DNA of 64,000 nucleotides from Bacteroidales bacterium (GTDB taxonomy: Bacteria > Bacteroidota > Bacteroidia > Bacteroidales > Bacteroidaceae): contig SUXS01000013.1 in NCBI GenBank assembly GCA_015060865.1, positions 1-64,000 on the forward strand, read 5' to 3'. Made by a program: the position numbers and the translations under genes. Positions 42,714 through 52,300 of the stretch are shown here, piece after piece. The notes beneath the pieces were generated by a model. That model was not told the DNA's origin, did no database searches, and worked only from the letters and a program-made list of their open reading frames with translations. Each line of letters opens with the position of its first letter. The first letter of the stretch is position 1.

Positions 42714-43578
42714 AAAAATACGAAGACTGCTCCTCTACCCTTTCGAATTTGTTGCAAGGTTTACCAACAACATATATGAGACTTTGGTATACTTCACAAC
42801 AAAACGGCTGACATCCCCCAATGGAATTGTTCGGCTGTCATCGTCCCTTGGAGAAAAACGTACTTTGAGGATATTAGGGAACGGAAAATCCTTATCTGAT
42901 AAGATAGATGCCTGGAGTGATAGAGACGAGAATGAATATATGGTGGTAAATCGACACGTTCTTTCTGATTCTTATACTCTTATTAAACCAAGGTTCTACA
43001 CATTAGCAGATTCACATTTTTACCTGCACGAAGAGGGACTTTCTGTCTTGGCCCAAATAAACACCCTCACCCAATGGGAAATGTTTCTGTTTGTACCCTA
43101 CGAACCTGCTGCTCGAAAGGCAATGGCAGAGATAGTATTAAATCCTTTAATACATATTTGTTTTTACAATTCAGGTACCTATAAAGGATTTTCCTGCGTG
43201 CGTAAGTGGTTATACGACAAAAATCTTTCTATGCCTGTGTCACAAAATGTATTGGTGGCATCCTTATATATTAGTCTTTATCTCGGATATTCGAATATAG
43301 AGTTGTATGGAGTTGAACACTCTTGGACGCGGTGTCTCTTTGTTAATGAAAACAATGAGGTCTGCTTGGAGAATCCACATTTCTTTGACAAAGAATCTGC
43401 TCCACCAAAGACGTGGAAAGAAATCCAACACGAAGATGCACACATACATAATGTATTGCGAATGTATGCCCAGATGTTTGACTCCTATTGGGAGATTAAA
43501 CAAATAGCTCAACGACGGAATGCAATAATTATCAACAAGACTAAGGACTCCTTTATAGATGCTTTCCCTAAAAAGTAA
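42706..43578 (+). CDS. Candidate nonulosonate transferase (GT42-like features)
   Basis: 290 residues, not firmly recognised. The segment LRILGNGKSLSDKIDAW (about residues 54-70) resembles the nucleotide-binding AGNGPSL start of GT42 sialyltransferases and MptE/DUF115 proteins. The stretch NVLVASLYISLYLGYSNIEL followed by YGVEHSW resembles the later GT42 segment with a conserved small-residue helix and Gly-Tyr-x-x-Ile. The gene overlaps the CMP-synthetase fusion and is in the same operon, the place where a sialyl- or KDN-transferase is expected. The first 35 residues are basic/hydrophobic and may attach it to the membrane. The enzyme class is inferred. Confidence 0.5.
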   Translation: MIKKIRRLLLYPFEFVARFTNNIYETLVYFTTKRLTSPNGIVRLSSSLGEKRTLRILGNGKSLSDKIDAWSDRDENEYMVVNRHVLSDSYTLIKPRFYTLADSHFYLHEEGLSVLAQINTLTQWEMFLFVPYEPAARKAMAEIVLNPLIHICFYNSGTYKGFSCVRKWLYDKNLSMPVSQNVLVASLYISLYLGYSNIELYGVEHSWTRCLFVNENNEVCLENPHFFDKESAPPKTWKEIQHEDAHIHNVLRMYAQMFDSYWEIKQIAQRRNAIIINKTKDSFIDAFPKK

Positions 43579-43583
43579 AAGCC

Positions 43584-44261
43584 ATGATAAGCAAAGTATT
43601 CTACCTGTTCACGTACATCTTAAGTCAGTGCTTCTCAAAGCTCAAAGCCGACATACACTCTGAGGTTGCATTCAATAAACAGAGTATTAGGGGTAAGGGA
43701 AATCGCTTGGAGGCATATCGGGCAAAAATAGGGCATTGTACCTTTAAACTGTCGGGAGAGAACAACTTGTTCTCATGCCAGAGCCTCTTAAAAAGGTCTG
43801 ACATACTTATCGAAGGTGACAATAATAGGATTATTATCGATACAGGGGGAGAAATCAGGAACATTAAGTTGTGGATAAAAGGCAATGGGAATGAGATTCA
43901 TATAGGCAATGAGGTCATATTCAATGGCGGACGTATCGTTTGTGCAGGGAGTAACAATAGGGTAGCTATTGGCAATGACTGTATGTTTGCCGAACGCATC
44001 GAAATATGGGCATCTGACACTCATCCAATCTACAAGGATGGTCAGATTATCAATCCGTCGCAACCTATATATATAGGTGAACACGTCTGGGTAGGTACAA
44101 ATGTGACCATCCTCAAGGGTAGCACCCTGAATGATGGATGTATCATAGGCATGGGAAGCCTTGTCAAGGGGGAGGTGCCATCTCGAGTGGTATATGCAGG
44201 AAATCCCGCCAGGGTACTCAGGGAGGATGTTGAGTGGGATAAGTCCACTATACCTCTATAA
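43584..44261 (+). CDS. Left-handed beta-helix (hexapeptide) O-acetyltransferase
   Basis: 225 residues with imperfect hexapeptide repeats from about residue 40 onward and the typical active-site region ASDTHPIY followed by PIYIGEHVWVGTNVTILKG, ending in YAGNPARVL. This is the WcaF/NeuO/maltose-acetyltransferase class using acetyl-CoA. Placement directly after the nonulosonate genes suggests O-acetylation of that sugar or of the glycan. Its 3' end overlaps by six bases the stop of a gene on the opposite strand. Confidence 0.85.
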   Translation: MISKVFYLFTYILSQCFSKLKADIHSEVAFNKQSIRGKGNRLEAYRAKIGHCTFKLSGENNLFSCQSLLKRSDILIEGDNNRIIIDTGGEIRNIKLWIKGNGNEIHIGNEVIFNGGRIVCAGSNNRVAIGNDCMFAERIEIWASDTHPIYKDGQIINPSQPIYIGEHVWVGTNVTILKGSTLNDGCIIGMGSLVKGEVPSRVVYAGNPARVLREDVEWDKSTIPL

Positions 44262-45050
44262 CACCTTATAATGTTTGGCCAAAAAGCGGAACACTGGATT
44301 CGTAATCCATTTCGGAAAACATCTTCTGAAAGTGCGTACCAGACGCTTCCGCATAATCATTGAGCGTCGTTCACGGGCTATGTCAACTCCGCGTGACTCT
44401 ATGATGTCGTAGAGTTCGTTTGCCGAATCTATATAATGATTATAGGTGGTTCCTCCAGTCATTTCTACGCGTGCTACCAATAAGTCTATGTAAACAAACT
44501 TGTAGCCATCAAGATACAGCGAAGAGAGTTGCTCAAAGTCCGCGGCATACCGATATTTTAGGTTGAACGGATGTGAACGCAATAAAGAAAGTCTTACAAA
44601 TGTTGCTTGATGGGATATCGCCATTTTGTGGTTGATATAGGCAACCTTGGGCCTTACTTCATATATGCCATATTCCAATACTTGTTCACTATTTCCATAT
44701 ACAACATCTGCATCTGGATGTTCTTCAATGAAATGGGCTATTTTCTCTACAATCCTATTGTTGACAAATATATCATCGGCATTCATGAAAAGGAGGTAGT
44801 CACCTGTTGCGGCAGCTATACCCTTATTCATACCGTCATATAGCCCTTTGTCCTTTTCGCTTACAAAATAGGCAATCTGGTCACTATATTGCTCTATTAT
44901 CTGCTGCGTTCCATCCGTACTGCCTCCATCAATAATCAGGTACTCAATGTTCGGATACGTTTGTTCTATCACAGATTGTATAGTTTTCTCTATGCAGTCG
45001 TATGTGTTATATGATACAGTAACAATAGAAATCTTAGGAAATTTCATCAT
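44256..45050 (-). CDS. Family 2 glycosyltransferase (opposite strand to the locus)
   Basis: 264-residue GT-A enzyme: KISIVTVSYNTYDCIEKTI at the start, the LIIDGGSTDGT nucleotide-sugar site, and FMNADDIF as the metal-binding DxD-like motif. It resembles WcaA-like transferases. It is the only gene of the glycan locus on the minus strand. Its stop overlaps the acetyltransferase's stop, and its start faces the truncated glycosyltransferase remnant at 45.14 kb. This suggests insertion or inversion during locus remodelling. Confidence 0.9.
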   Translation of the reverse strand: MMKFPKISIVTVSYNTYDCIEKTIQSVIEQTYPNIEYLIIDGGSTDGTQQIIEQYSDQIAYFVSEKDKGLYDGMNKGIAAATGDYLLFMNADDIFVNNRIVEKIAHFIEEHPDADVVYGNSEQVLEYGIYEVRPKVAYINHKMAISHQATFVRLSLLRSHPFNLKYRYAADFEQLSSLYLDGYKFVYIDLLVARVEMTGGTTYNHYIDSANELYDIIESRGVDIARERRSMIMRKRLVRTFRRCFPKWITNPVFRFLAKHYKVL

Positions 45051-45141
45051 TTATTCAATGCAAGTAGCAGGTTATCGTTGTGCAAATGTACACATTTTGC
45101 TATTATTTTACTACTTTTGCAACGGAATAATATGCTTTTAT

Positions 45142-45195
45142 ATGCCACACGTTTCCATCATTATTCCCATCTATAATGCCAATCCCTATATCTAG
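45142..45195 (+). pseudogene. Truncated GT2 glycosyltransferase start
   Basis: An ATG opens MPHVSIIIPIYNANPYI and then stops. This is the canonical N-terminus of GT2 enzymes, and the intact gene at 46594 starts MSCVSIIIPVYNVGPYI. Nothing after the stop continues the family in any frame. A TACTTTTG box lies just upstream (45112-45119). It looks like a remnant of a deleted glycosyltransferase at a recombination scar. The rest of the spacer to 45438 holds no recognisable gene. Confidence 0.65.
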
Positions 45196-45438
45196 GACTG
45201 CACGACCATTCGCTTCAAGAGAAGCTTTTTGTTTGGATAGCACCGAACGTGGGGTATTCCACGGCCAAATGCTCATGAGAGTGAAGCTTATCAGAAAGTA
45301 TCTAAGGGGTAGTGATAGATGTCTATGCTAATAATATAAATCTATTGATAACGCCTGTATATTCATAAAAAAGATGTATATTTGTTCCTTAAACAACCAA
45401 CTGTCTTAGTCTATAGGAAAGTAAAAGAAGAAAGTCGG

Positions 45439-46581
45439 ATGAAGAAAGCAATGATTATAGGAGGAAGCAATGGGATAGGATTGGCCATTGCGCTAGAGTT
45501 GTCGCAGTCGTGCGAAAATGTTATCGTTGTTGATAGAGTTGCACCAAGCATAGCATTGCCAAGCAACTGTAGCTTTTGCAAGGCAAACTTGCTCTCTGGT
45601 GACTTTAGCTTCCTAAGTGATTATGAGGATATAAATACACTCGTCATTACTGCAGGATTTGGTCGTGTGGCAGCGTTTGACAGCATTACACCGGCCGAGA
45701 TAACCAATTCGTTCAAGGTAAATACTATTGCAGCTTTCCAGATTATCCACCATTACTTTGAGCGAATGCTGCATCCGGAGCCTTTCTTTTGTGCCGTGAT
45801 GGGTAGTATTGCAGGATTGGTCTCTTCTCCCTTGTTTGCTCTATATGGAGCTACCAAGGCTGCCTTATGTAATGGCATTGAGAGCCTCAATATCGAGCTT
45901 GAACAAAGTGGTACATCCAACCGCATTCTCAACGTATCGCCCGGCTCCATCAAGGGTACTCGTTTCAATGGTGGAGAGAATGTGCTTGAGATGCTCTCTC
46001 CTCTTGCAAAACAGATTATCGAAGAGATGCAAGAACGCCATACTCGATATATTCCAGATTACGAACCGATATTCCGCGGTGTCATCGAGCGTTATCAGGC
46101 TGATGCCCATCAGTATGGTTTGGATAGCTATAAATATAAGATGGATGGTGGGCGCTTGTCGACTCGTCCACAAGTGAAAGTTGGCTATCTGAGCGGCACT
46201 TTTGACCTTTTCCATATCGGACATCTCAACCTGCTACGCAGGGCCAAGGAGTATTGCGACTATCTGGTGGTTGGTATTCACAAGGATGCCTCTCATAAGG
46301 GTAAGCAGGCATTTATCCCCTTTGAGGAGCGTGCAGACATTGTGCGCAACATCAAGTATGTAGACGAGGTGATACTTTCCGAGCCCGAGGACAGCGATGT
46401 ATACACCAAAGGAATTGTCAAGTACGATTATCTCTTTGTGGGCTCTGACTATAAGGGTACCGAACGTTTCAACCGTTATGAGGCCTACTTTGCAGATAAA
46501 GGGGTAGAGATTGTCTATTTCCCTTATACAGGGGAAACCAGCAGTACTCAGCTGCGCGACTATCTGGATAATGCAAAATAA
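45439..46581 (+). CDS. Bifunctional SDR / TagD-like cytidylyltransferase
   Basis: From the ATG at 45439 the product is 380 residues. Residues 1 to about 235 are a short-chain dehydrogenase (IIGGSNGIGLAIALEL; catalytic Y136-G-A-T-K140). Residues about 248-380 are a glycerol-3-phosphate cytidylyltransferase-type domain with GTFDLFH and H259-I-G-H262, then SSTQLR near the end. The combination predicts reduction of a keto-sugar phosphate and CTP activation of the resulting alditol phosphate, such as CDP-ribitol or CDP-glycerol. This is analogous to TarJ plus TarI or Haemophilus Bcs1, but with different domain families and order. A 19-residue longer reading from a TTG is rejected because it overlaps a TATATTTG promoter-like box (45377-45384). 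Confidence 0.83.
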   Translation: MKKAMIIGGSNGIGLAIALELSQSCENVIVVDRVAPSIALPSNCSFCKANLLSGDFSFLSDYEDINTLVITAGFGRVAAFDSITPAEITNSFKVNTIAAFQIIHHYFERMLHPEPFFCAVMGSIAGLVSSPLFALYGATKAALCNGIESLNIELEQSGTSNRILNVSPGSIKGTRFNGGENVLEMLSPLAKQIIEEMQERHTRYIPDYEPIFRGVIERYQADAHQYGLDSYKYKMDGGRLSTRPQVKVGYLSGTFDLFHIGHLNLLRRAKEYCDYLVVGIHKDASHKGKQAFIPFEERADIVRNIKYVDEVILSEPEDSDVYTKGIVKYDYLFVGSDYKGTERFNRYEAYFADKGVEIVYFPYTGETSSTQLRDYLDNAK

Positions 46582-46593
46582 TCTATCTCACCG

Positions 46594-47598
46594 ATGAGCT
46601 GTGTTTCTATTATCATCCCCGTCTACAATGTAGGCCCCTATATTGAGGCCTGTCTGGCTTCGCTTGTAGCGCAGACTTTAGACAATATTGAAGTGTTGCT
46701 TGTCGATGACCATGGAAGCGATGATAGCATGGAGCGTGCCCAGAGGTTTGTTGACACTCACCCGGGCAATAAGACATTCCGCTTCCTTGCCACACCGCAC
46801 AATATGGGTCCTGGCCCAGCACGTAATGTGGGCATTGAGGCTGCTCAGGGTGAGTACGTGGCTTTTATTGATAGTGATGATGTGGTGGAGCCCGACTTTT
46901 GCGAGCAGCTGTATCAGGCAGCCAAGCAGTGTGATGCCGACCTCGCCTATTGCCAGGCACAGTTGGTAAAGGGTGCTGAGACTCTGCCGATGAATAATCC
47001 CGTGATTGAAAGTGGGGCATTTAGCGGAAAGGAGCGCTGTTTCTTCCTCACCCATTACACCACGCTCTTCGTCTCCTTCCTCTACCGTCGCTCGCTGCTC
47101 TGTGAATACGGCATTAGTTTCCTCTCTACGCGTAGTGCCGAGGATAGCTATTTCCTTACCTGTTCGCTGTTGGCCGCAAAGCGTGTTGCTTGTGTCGATA
47201 AACCTCTATATCACTATCTTGTGCACGATGATTCTCTTTCCGAGGTGCGCAACCCCAAACGCTATCAAGACAAGATACAGTCCTTTGATCTGCTTATGCA
47301 GTTTGCCCGTGAGAAGGGATTCTACGAGTCCGATAAGGCAGAGCTCGACTACATCTACCTCAAGAAAGCCTATCTGCTGGGCATCTTCACCTATATATAT
47401 AATGAGGACTATCCGCAGACGCTCGTCTTGAGCAAGATATATAACCATCTGCTCAGTTTCGTCCCCTACTATAAGCACAATCCTTATTACAGGAAAGACT
47501 ATAAGATGCGCTTGCTGCATACCCTTATCCGCAGCTTCCCTGCATTGGCCAAGAAGCTGATACCTCTCTACATACGTAAAACAAAAATGAAACTGTAA
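46594..47598 (+). CDS. Family 2 glycosyltransferase
   Basis: 334 residues. The N-terminal GT-A domain has VSIIIPVYNVGPYIEACLAS, the LLVDDHGSDDS nucleotide-sugar region and AFIDSDDVVEPDF as the DxD motif. A helical C-terminal domain ends in a basic tail. It follows the SDR-TagD gene by 12 bases and shares one base with the GT10 gene (TAATG), so the three are translated together. Sugar specificity cannot be read from sequence. Confidence 0.92.
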   Translation: MSCVSIIIPVYNVGPYIEACLASLVAQTLDNIEVLLVDDHGSDDSMERAQRFVDTHPGNKTFRFLATPHNMGPGPARNVGIEAAQGEYVAFIDSDDVVEPDFCEQLYQAAKQCDADLAYCQAQLVKGAETLPMNNPVIESGAFSGKERCFFLTHYTTLFVSFLYRRSLLCEYGISFLSTRSAEDSYFLTCSLLAAKRVACVDKPLYHYLVHDDSLSEVRNPKRYQDKIQSFDLLMQFAREKGFYESDKAELDYIYLKKAYLLGIFTYIYNEDYPQTLVLSKIYNHLLSFVPYYKHNPYYRKDYKMRLLHTLIRSFPALAKKLIPLYIRKTKMKL

Positions 47599-48620
47599 TG
47601 AAGCCACATATACGCATACGCTTTGTTGACTTTTGGGACGATTTCGTCCCCGAAAAGAGTCTTTTCTATCAGTTGCTGAGTGAGAAGTATGAGATTGAAC
47701 TGTCTGAAACGCCCGATTATCTCTTCTGCTCCGTTTTTGGTGATGAGCATCTGCGCTACGACTGTGTGAAGATATTCTACACGGGCGAGAACCAATGCCC
47801 CGATTTCAACCTCTACGACTATGCCATTGGCTTTGATCGATTGACTCTTGGCGACCGCTATTTCCGCCTGCCCATATATTACCTCTATACCAATGACTTT
47901 GCTGCCATGCAGACAAAGCACAAGATTGAAAACCTCGATGGGAAGGTCGATTTCTGCAGTTTCGTCTATTCCAACAATAATGCTTCGCCCCATCGTGAGC
48001 AGTTCCTCAACAAGCTCAATGAGTATAAGACCGTGTCATCGGGCGGACGCTATCGCAACAATGTGGGTGGTCCTGTAGCCGACAAGTTACAGTTCCAGCT
48101 TACCCACAAGTTCAGCATCGCTTTTGAGAACAGCAGCTATCCTGGCTATTGCACCGAGAAACTGGTTCAGGCATTTGCCGCCCGCACCATCCCCATCTAT
48201 TGGGGCGATGAGCAGGTAGCTGAATCATTCAATGAGGGTGCTTTCATCAACTGCCACCGTTACTCCTCTTGGGACGAAGTTGTCGAGGAAGTCAAGCGAA
48301 TTGATCAGGATGATACGCTATGCCTGCAGATGCTGCAGACCCCTGCTCTGCGGCATCCCGAAGAGGATGACCGTGAAGCCACATTGCACCGCCTTACCGA
48401 CTTCTTATGCCACATTATAGACCAACCACTTGACACAGCCACCCGTTACAACCGCTATTATTGGGGCAAGCGCTACAATGACCGAATGAGACGCTACGCC
48501 AAGGCCTATAGACATTCTCTGCGTGGCATGGCCGATTATCTCTACAAGAAGTATTTCTGGAAATCTCGACGCAAAGGTATCCTATGGAAGATTGACCGCA
48601 TGATAAAGCGGAAAGCATAG
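47598..48620 (+). CDS. GT10 alpha-1,3/4-fucosyltransferase
   Basis: 340 residues. The family's conserved donor-binding region is present: KFSIAFENSSYPGYCTEKL, then QAFAARTIPIYWG and FINCHRYSSWDEVV. GT10 enzymes transfer fucose from GDP-fucose to GlcNAc/Gal-containing acceptors, giving Lewis-type structures in Helicobacter and Bacteroides. The C-terminus (about 275-340) is very basic and aromatic, likely a membrane-associating tail. It lacks the heptad repeats of the Helicobacter enzymes. It is the last gene of the locus; ManC at 57 kb could support GDP-fucose supply. Confidence 0.92.
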   Translation: MKPHIRIRFVDFWDDFVPEKSLFYQLLSEKYEIELSETPDYLFCSVFGDEHLRYDCVKIFYTGENQCPDFNLYDYAIGFDRLTLGDRYFRLPIYYLYTNDFAAMQTKHKIENLDGKVDFCSFVYSNNNASPHREQFLNKLNEYKTVSSGGRYRNNVGGPVADKLQFQLTHKFSIAFENSSYPGYCTEKLVQAFAARTIPIYWGDEQVAESFNEGAFINCHRYSSWDEVVEEVKRIDQDDTLCLQMLQTPALRHPEEDDREATLHRLTDFLCHIIDQPLDTATRYNRYYWGKRYNDRMRRYAKAYRHSLRGMADYLYKKYFWKSRRKGILWKIDRMIKRKA

Positions 48621-48658
48621 AACTGTGATAAGCTTCCCGCTTTTCAATAGGCCTGTTA

Positions 48659-49225
48659 AGGTGACAAAAGTTTATTTTTGGGTTGGCAATGGCAAAGAGC
48701 TGTAATGATGGTGCTATCGTCTATGACGAGCCGAGTGTTACGCTATTGACGCTGGCATCCTGCTAGAGAGAAAAGCAGGGGTGAAAGAGGCCAATCCGGT
48801 TGTACAGCTCGGATTGTTTTCATTACGAAAATCCCTATGCAAAAGTTTTATCAAGATTTCTTTATAGGTTTGACAAAAAATTATCACACTAGTGCGACAA
48901 AATATTGTCAACGAAGTGATAAAAAATTATCATAGGCTTGAAAAAAGTTTGTCAAACCTATGATAAATCAATTTGGCAGTTCCAAATTCCAGTTTTCAAG
49001 GCTAAAAACTCCAGTTTGAACAAAGAAAAACTGTAATTTAGCTGAAAGATAATTCGCTATACTGAGGTGTACTGAAAAAAGTTGACAGATTATACTTCTG
49101 GAAGTATTGGAACTATGAATAAGGTCTATAGCCTGTGTCCCCTTGGTTTTTCCTATTCGTGATAATGCACTCTGACGGTGACTTCTTTCTGCCACTGCCA
49201 ACCCAAAAATAAACTTTTGTCACCT
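48659..49225. mobile_element. 567-base transposon-like element with 30-base terminal inverted repeats
   Basis: The ends 48659-48688 and 49196-49225 are exact inverted copies over 30 bases (AGGTGACAAAAGTTTATTTT...TTGGCA), and similarity continues inward with mismatches. The interior has no intact transposase. It carries about five degenerate 22-24-base repeats ending ATTATCA or TTTGTCA (48865-48985) and TCCAGTTT.CAAGG / ACAAAGAAAAACT motifs also seen at 23.4 kb. No clear target duplication was found. Best described as a MITE or an internally deleted insertion sequence at the glycan-locus edge. Confidence 0.75.
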
Positions 49226-49254
49226 GCAGAAAGCCTGTACGAATAAAACAAAAA

Positions 49255-49289
49255 CCGCCTTTTCACGGAAAAGTCCGATGAAAAGGCGG
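49255..49289. terminator. Bidirectional terminator at the end of the beta-galactosidase gene
   Basis: CCGCCTTTTC and GAAAAGGCGG form a 10-pair stem with a smaller CGG/CCG hairpin in the loop, flanked by A-runs on the left and T-runs on the right. It would end minus-strand transcription of the beta-galactosidase gene and plus-strand read-through from the glycan locus. Confidence 0.8.
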
Positions 49290-49315
49290 CTTTTTGCTAT
49301 TTCAACACATCTGTA

Positions 49316-52300
49316 CTACTCGGCCAAGATGCCCAACTCGGCACCTGAGGCGAAGTCGTTGCCTGCCTGTGAGCTGAGTGCGGTGAAGCGGATGTAGCGG
49401 GCACGGACGGGCTTGTCGAGCATCACGCGCTTGAGCTTGTTGTCGTTGGCAAAGGCACCCTCGGCTACGGGGTCGCTCCAGTTCTGACCATCATTGGATA
49501 CCTGCAAGCGGTAGTTCTTGATGTTGCCATTAGTACCATCCTGACGGGGCAGGTAGGTGAAGCCGGTGATGGTCTTCACCTCGCCAGCGTCGAGGTCTAC
49601 CCAGTGGGGATACTTGGCTACGGTCACCGAGTACATGGTGTGCCAGATGGTGTTCACGTCGTTGTCCACGAGGTGGCTGGCGTTGCCGCTGCCCGACTCC
49701 TCGCTACTGGTGAAGATAACCTCGGTATTGATCTTCTCAATCTTGGCGAAGGTCATGGTCACCTTGAGCTCGGGCTTCTCCTTATAGTAGGCGGTGATGG
49801 TACCTCCATCGCGGAAGGGGATGGGCTCGGTATACTTCATGGCCTTGATTCGGCGTCCTGTGCCAATCTTGTACATCACGGTAGCACCTTCGATGCCGCT
49901 CTCTATGGCGATGTCGCCATTCTTCTGCTGGGTCATGAGCAGGGGCTTGTCGCCTGCGGTAGCCACATCGGCACCACCCTTGGCATCGGCAGGACGGATG
50001 ATGAAGGCCATGCGTGTGGGAGCACCGAAGGCACGGTCGTGCACGAGCGGACCGCCTTGGCCGCATGAGTTACCTCCCAGACCGGTCACCACGGCGTCTA
50101 CGGTGAGGTAGGTGACATCGCTCTTGGGAAGCTTGTGAGGATGGGTAGCCATAGTGAGCTCCATGGCACTGTTACCTGTTACGCCTACTGCATAGGGAGC
50201 CTCGTTCACTACGAGCATACCACGGCCAGCCTTATTGGTGAGCGATGCCCAGCGAGTCTCTTCGTGGTTGCCCATCTGCATAGGCTTGGGCCAGTTGGTG
50301 AACTGCTCGGCCACGGTAGAGCCGAACTGCTCGATGAACTGACCCGTCTTGCGGTCGTTGTAGTTGTCGATGGGGCCACGGCCATAGTAGCTGAAGCGCT
50401 CATACTCGGCGGGCACCTGCATCTCGTAGCCGAGGCGTGCAAGCACGAGCGACGGGTTGTTTGAGGTGATGGCCGACTGCAGCTCGATAGAGCCGTCGGG
50501 GTATACGGTCCACACCTGGTTGGTGGTGAACTTGAAGTCATTGTCACCGAAGGGGAGCTGGGTTTGCTCCACGAGTTCGTGAATACCGCTGTCGTAACGG
50601 CCATTCTTGCTGTTGAGGCGTGCACCGTTGGGAGCCTGTGACACTACGGTGAAGGTGAGCACTACGGATCCGTCCTTATTAAGAATGGTGTTGGCATCGA
50701 CGGCCTTGTGCTGCAGGTTGTGCAAGCCATTCTGGAACCAGGGCTGGTAGCACCAGTTGTCGTTGCTCACGAAGGCACGGAAGGCATTGAGGCGAGGACC
50801 GCCACCGGCAGCGATGACTACATCGTCACCATAGGTGAGCTGGTGGATGGTACCCTGAGCCATGTCGAACTGCACCTCGAAGCCGTTGCCCTTGATGGTT
50901 CTGATATTATTCTCGTTCATCTCGCCCTGCAACTTGTCGCCAGTGGCCACTGTGCTGATGGCAGGCTTCTCACCTGCAGCCTTCACAGCAAGCTGCTCCT
51001 CAAACTGGGGATAGCCCTGCTCGGCCCAAGGCATATCCTTGCCGAGGAGGAACTGCACCTTCACGAAGTACTCGCCATCGGCGTCGAGTGATGCGAAGTC
51101 GTAGGGGAGGCGGTAGGTAGCCTTCTGGCGGGGCTGTAGTGCCATGCGCGGACCCTGCACGGGCTGGTTCTGCTGGATGCACTTGCCATCCTTCCAGAGC
51201 GACCATACGATTTCGTAATCGTTGAGCGGAGTGTAGTAGTTCTTGTTGAAGATCTCTACCATGCCCTTTTCGGCGTCAAGCATCTTCACACCAACGTACT
51301 GGTACACCTTCTTCACCTCATAGTACTGGGGCTTGGGCTCGCGGTCACCGAAGATGATACCGTTCATCACGAACTGGCCATCGTTGGGGGTGTCGCCGAA
51401 GTTACCACCGTAGGCGAGGTAGCGTGTGCCGTCCTTCTCATAGTTGTACATGGATTGGTCTACCCAGTCCCAGATAGCGCCACCGCAGAAGAAGTTGGTG
51501 CTCTCGATAGCCTCCCAGTAGTCGATGAGGTTACCTACGGCATTACCCATCGAGTGGGCATATTCTGATACGTGGAACGGATACTTGATGCCATACTTAC
51601 CGGTCACAGCACCACGCATCCAACCGATTGAGGGGTACTGGTTTGAACCCATATCCACGATGTCGTTGTTGCGCTCATACTGCACGGGGCGTGTAGCGTC
51701 GAATGCCTTGAGGGCGTCGTAGGCAGCCACGAAGTTCTTACCGGGGCCTGCCTCATTACCGAGACTCCATATCACCACACAAGCATTGTTGACGGTGGCG
51801 TGAGCCATCTCCATCACACGGGCTACGTGAGCCTTCTTCCACTCTTCGGGGTGAGAGAGCGATGCATCACCGTAGTAGTACTCGTGGCTCTCGATGTTGG
51901 CCTCATCCTCGAGGTAGATACCATACTTGTCGCACAGGAAATACCAGTAGGGGTCGCAGGGATAGTGTGAGTTGCGCACATGGTTGATGTTGGCACGCTT
52001 CATCAGCATTACTTCTTCTTCCATCATCTCACGAGTGATAGCGTGGCCCACTGCAGGGTGGCTCTCGTGGCGGTTAACGCCTTTGAGCTTCACGGGCTTA
52101 CCATTTATATAATAGTAGCGGCCAGCCAAGCCAAACTCATCATCCTCGGCTTTGGTGTCCTTAATCTCCACCTCGCGGAAACCAACGATGGTAGATACGG
52201 TCTCGAGCACGCGGCCCTTCTTGTCGAGAAGCTCTACTACAAGAGTGTAACGGTAGGGAGCCTCGGCAGTCCACTTTCGGGGATTCGCTATGCCATACTC

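Noticed and set aside
45382..45438. TTG start giving the SDR-TagD fusion 19 extra residues
   Set aside because: It overlaps a TATATTTG promoter-like box, and the Rossmann motif begins directly after the ATG at 45439.
48968..49201. 77-codon open frame inside the 48.7-kb element
   Set aside because: It begins within the terminal inverted repeat and shows no transposase motif. At most it is a remnant.
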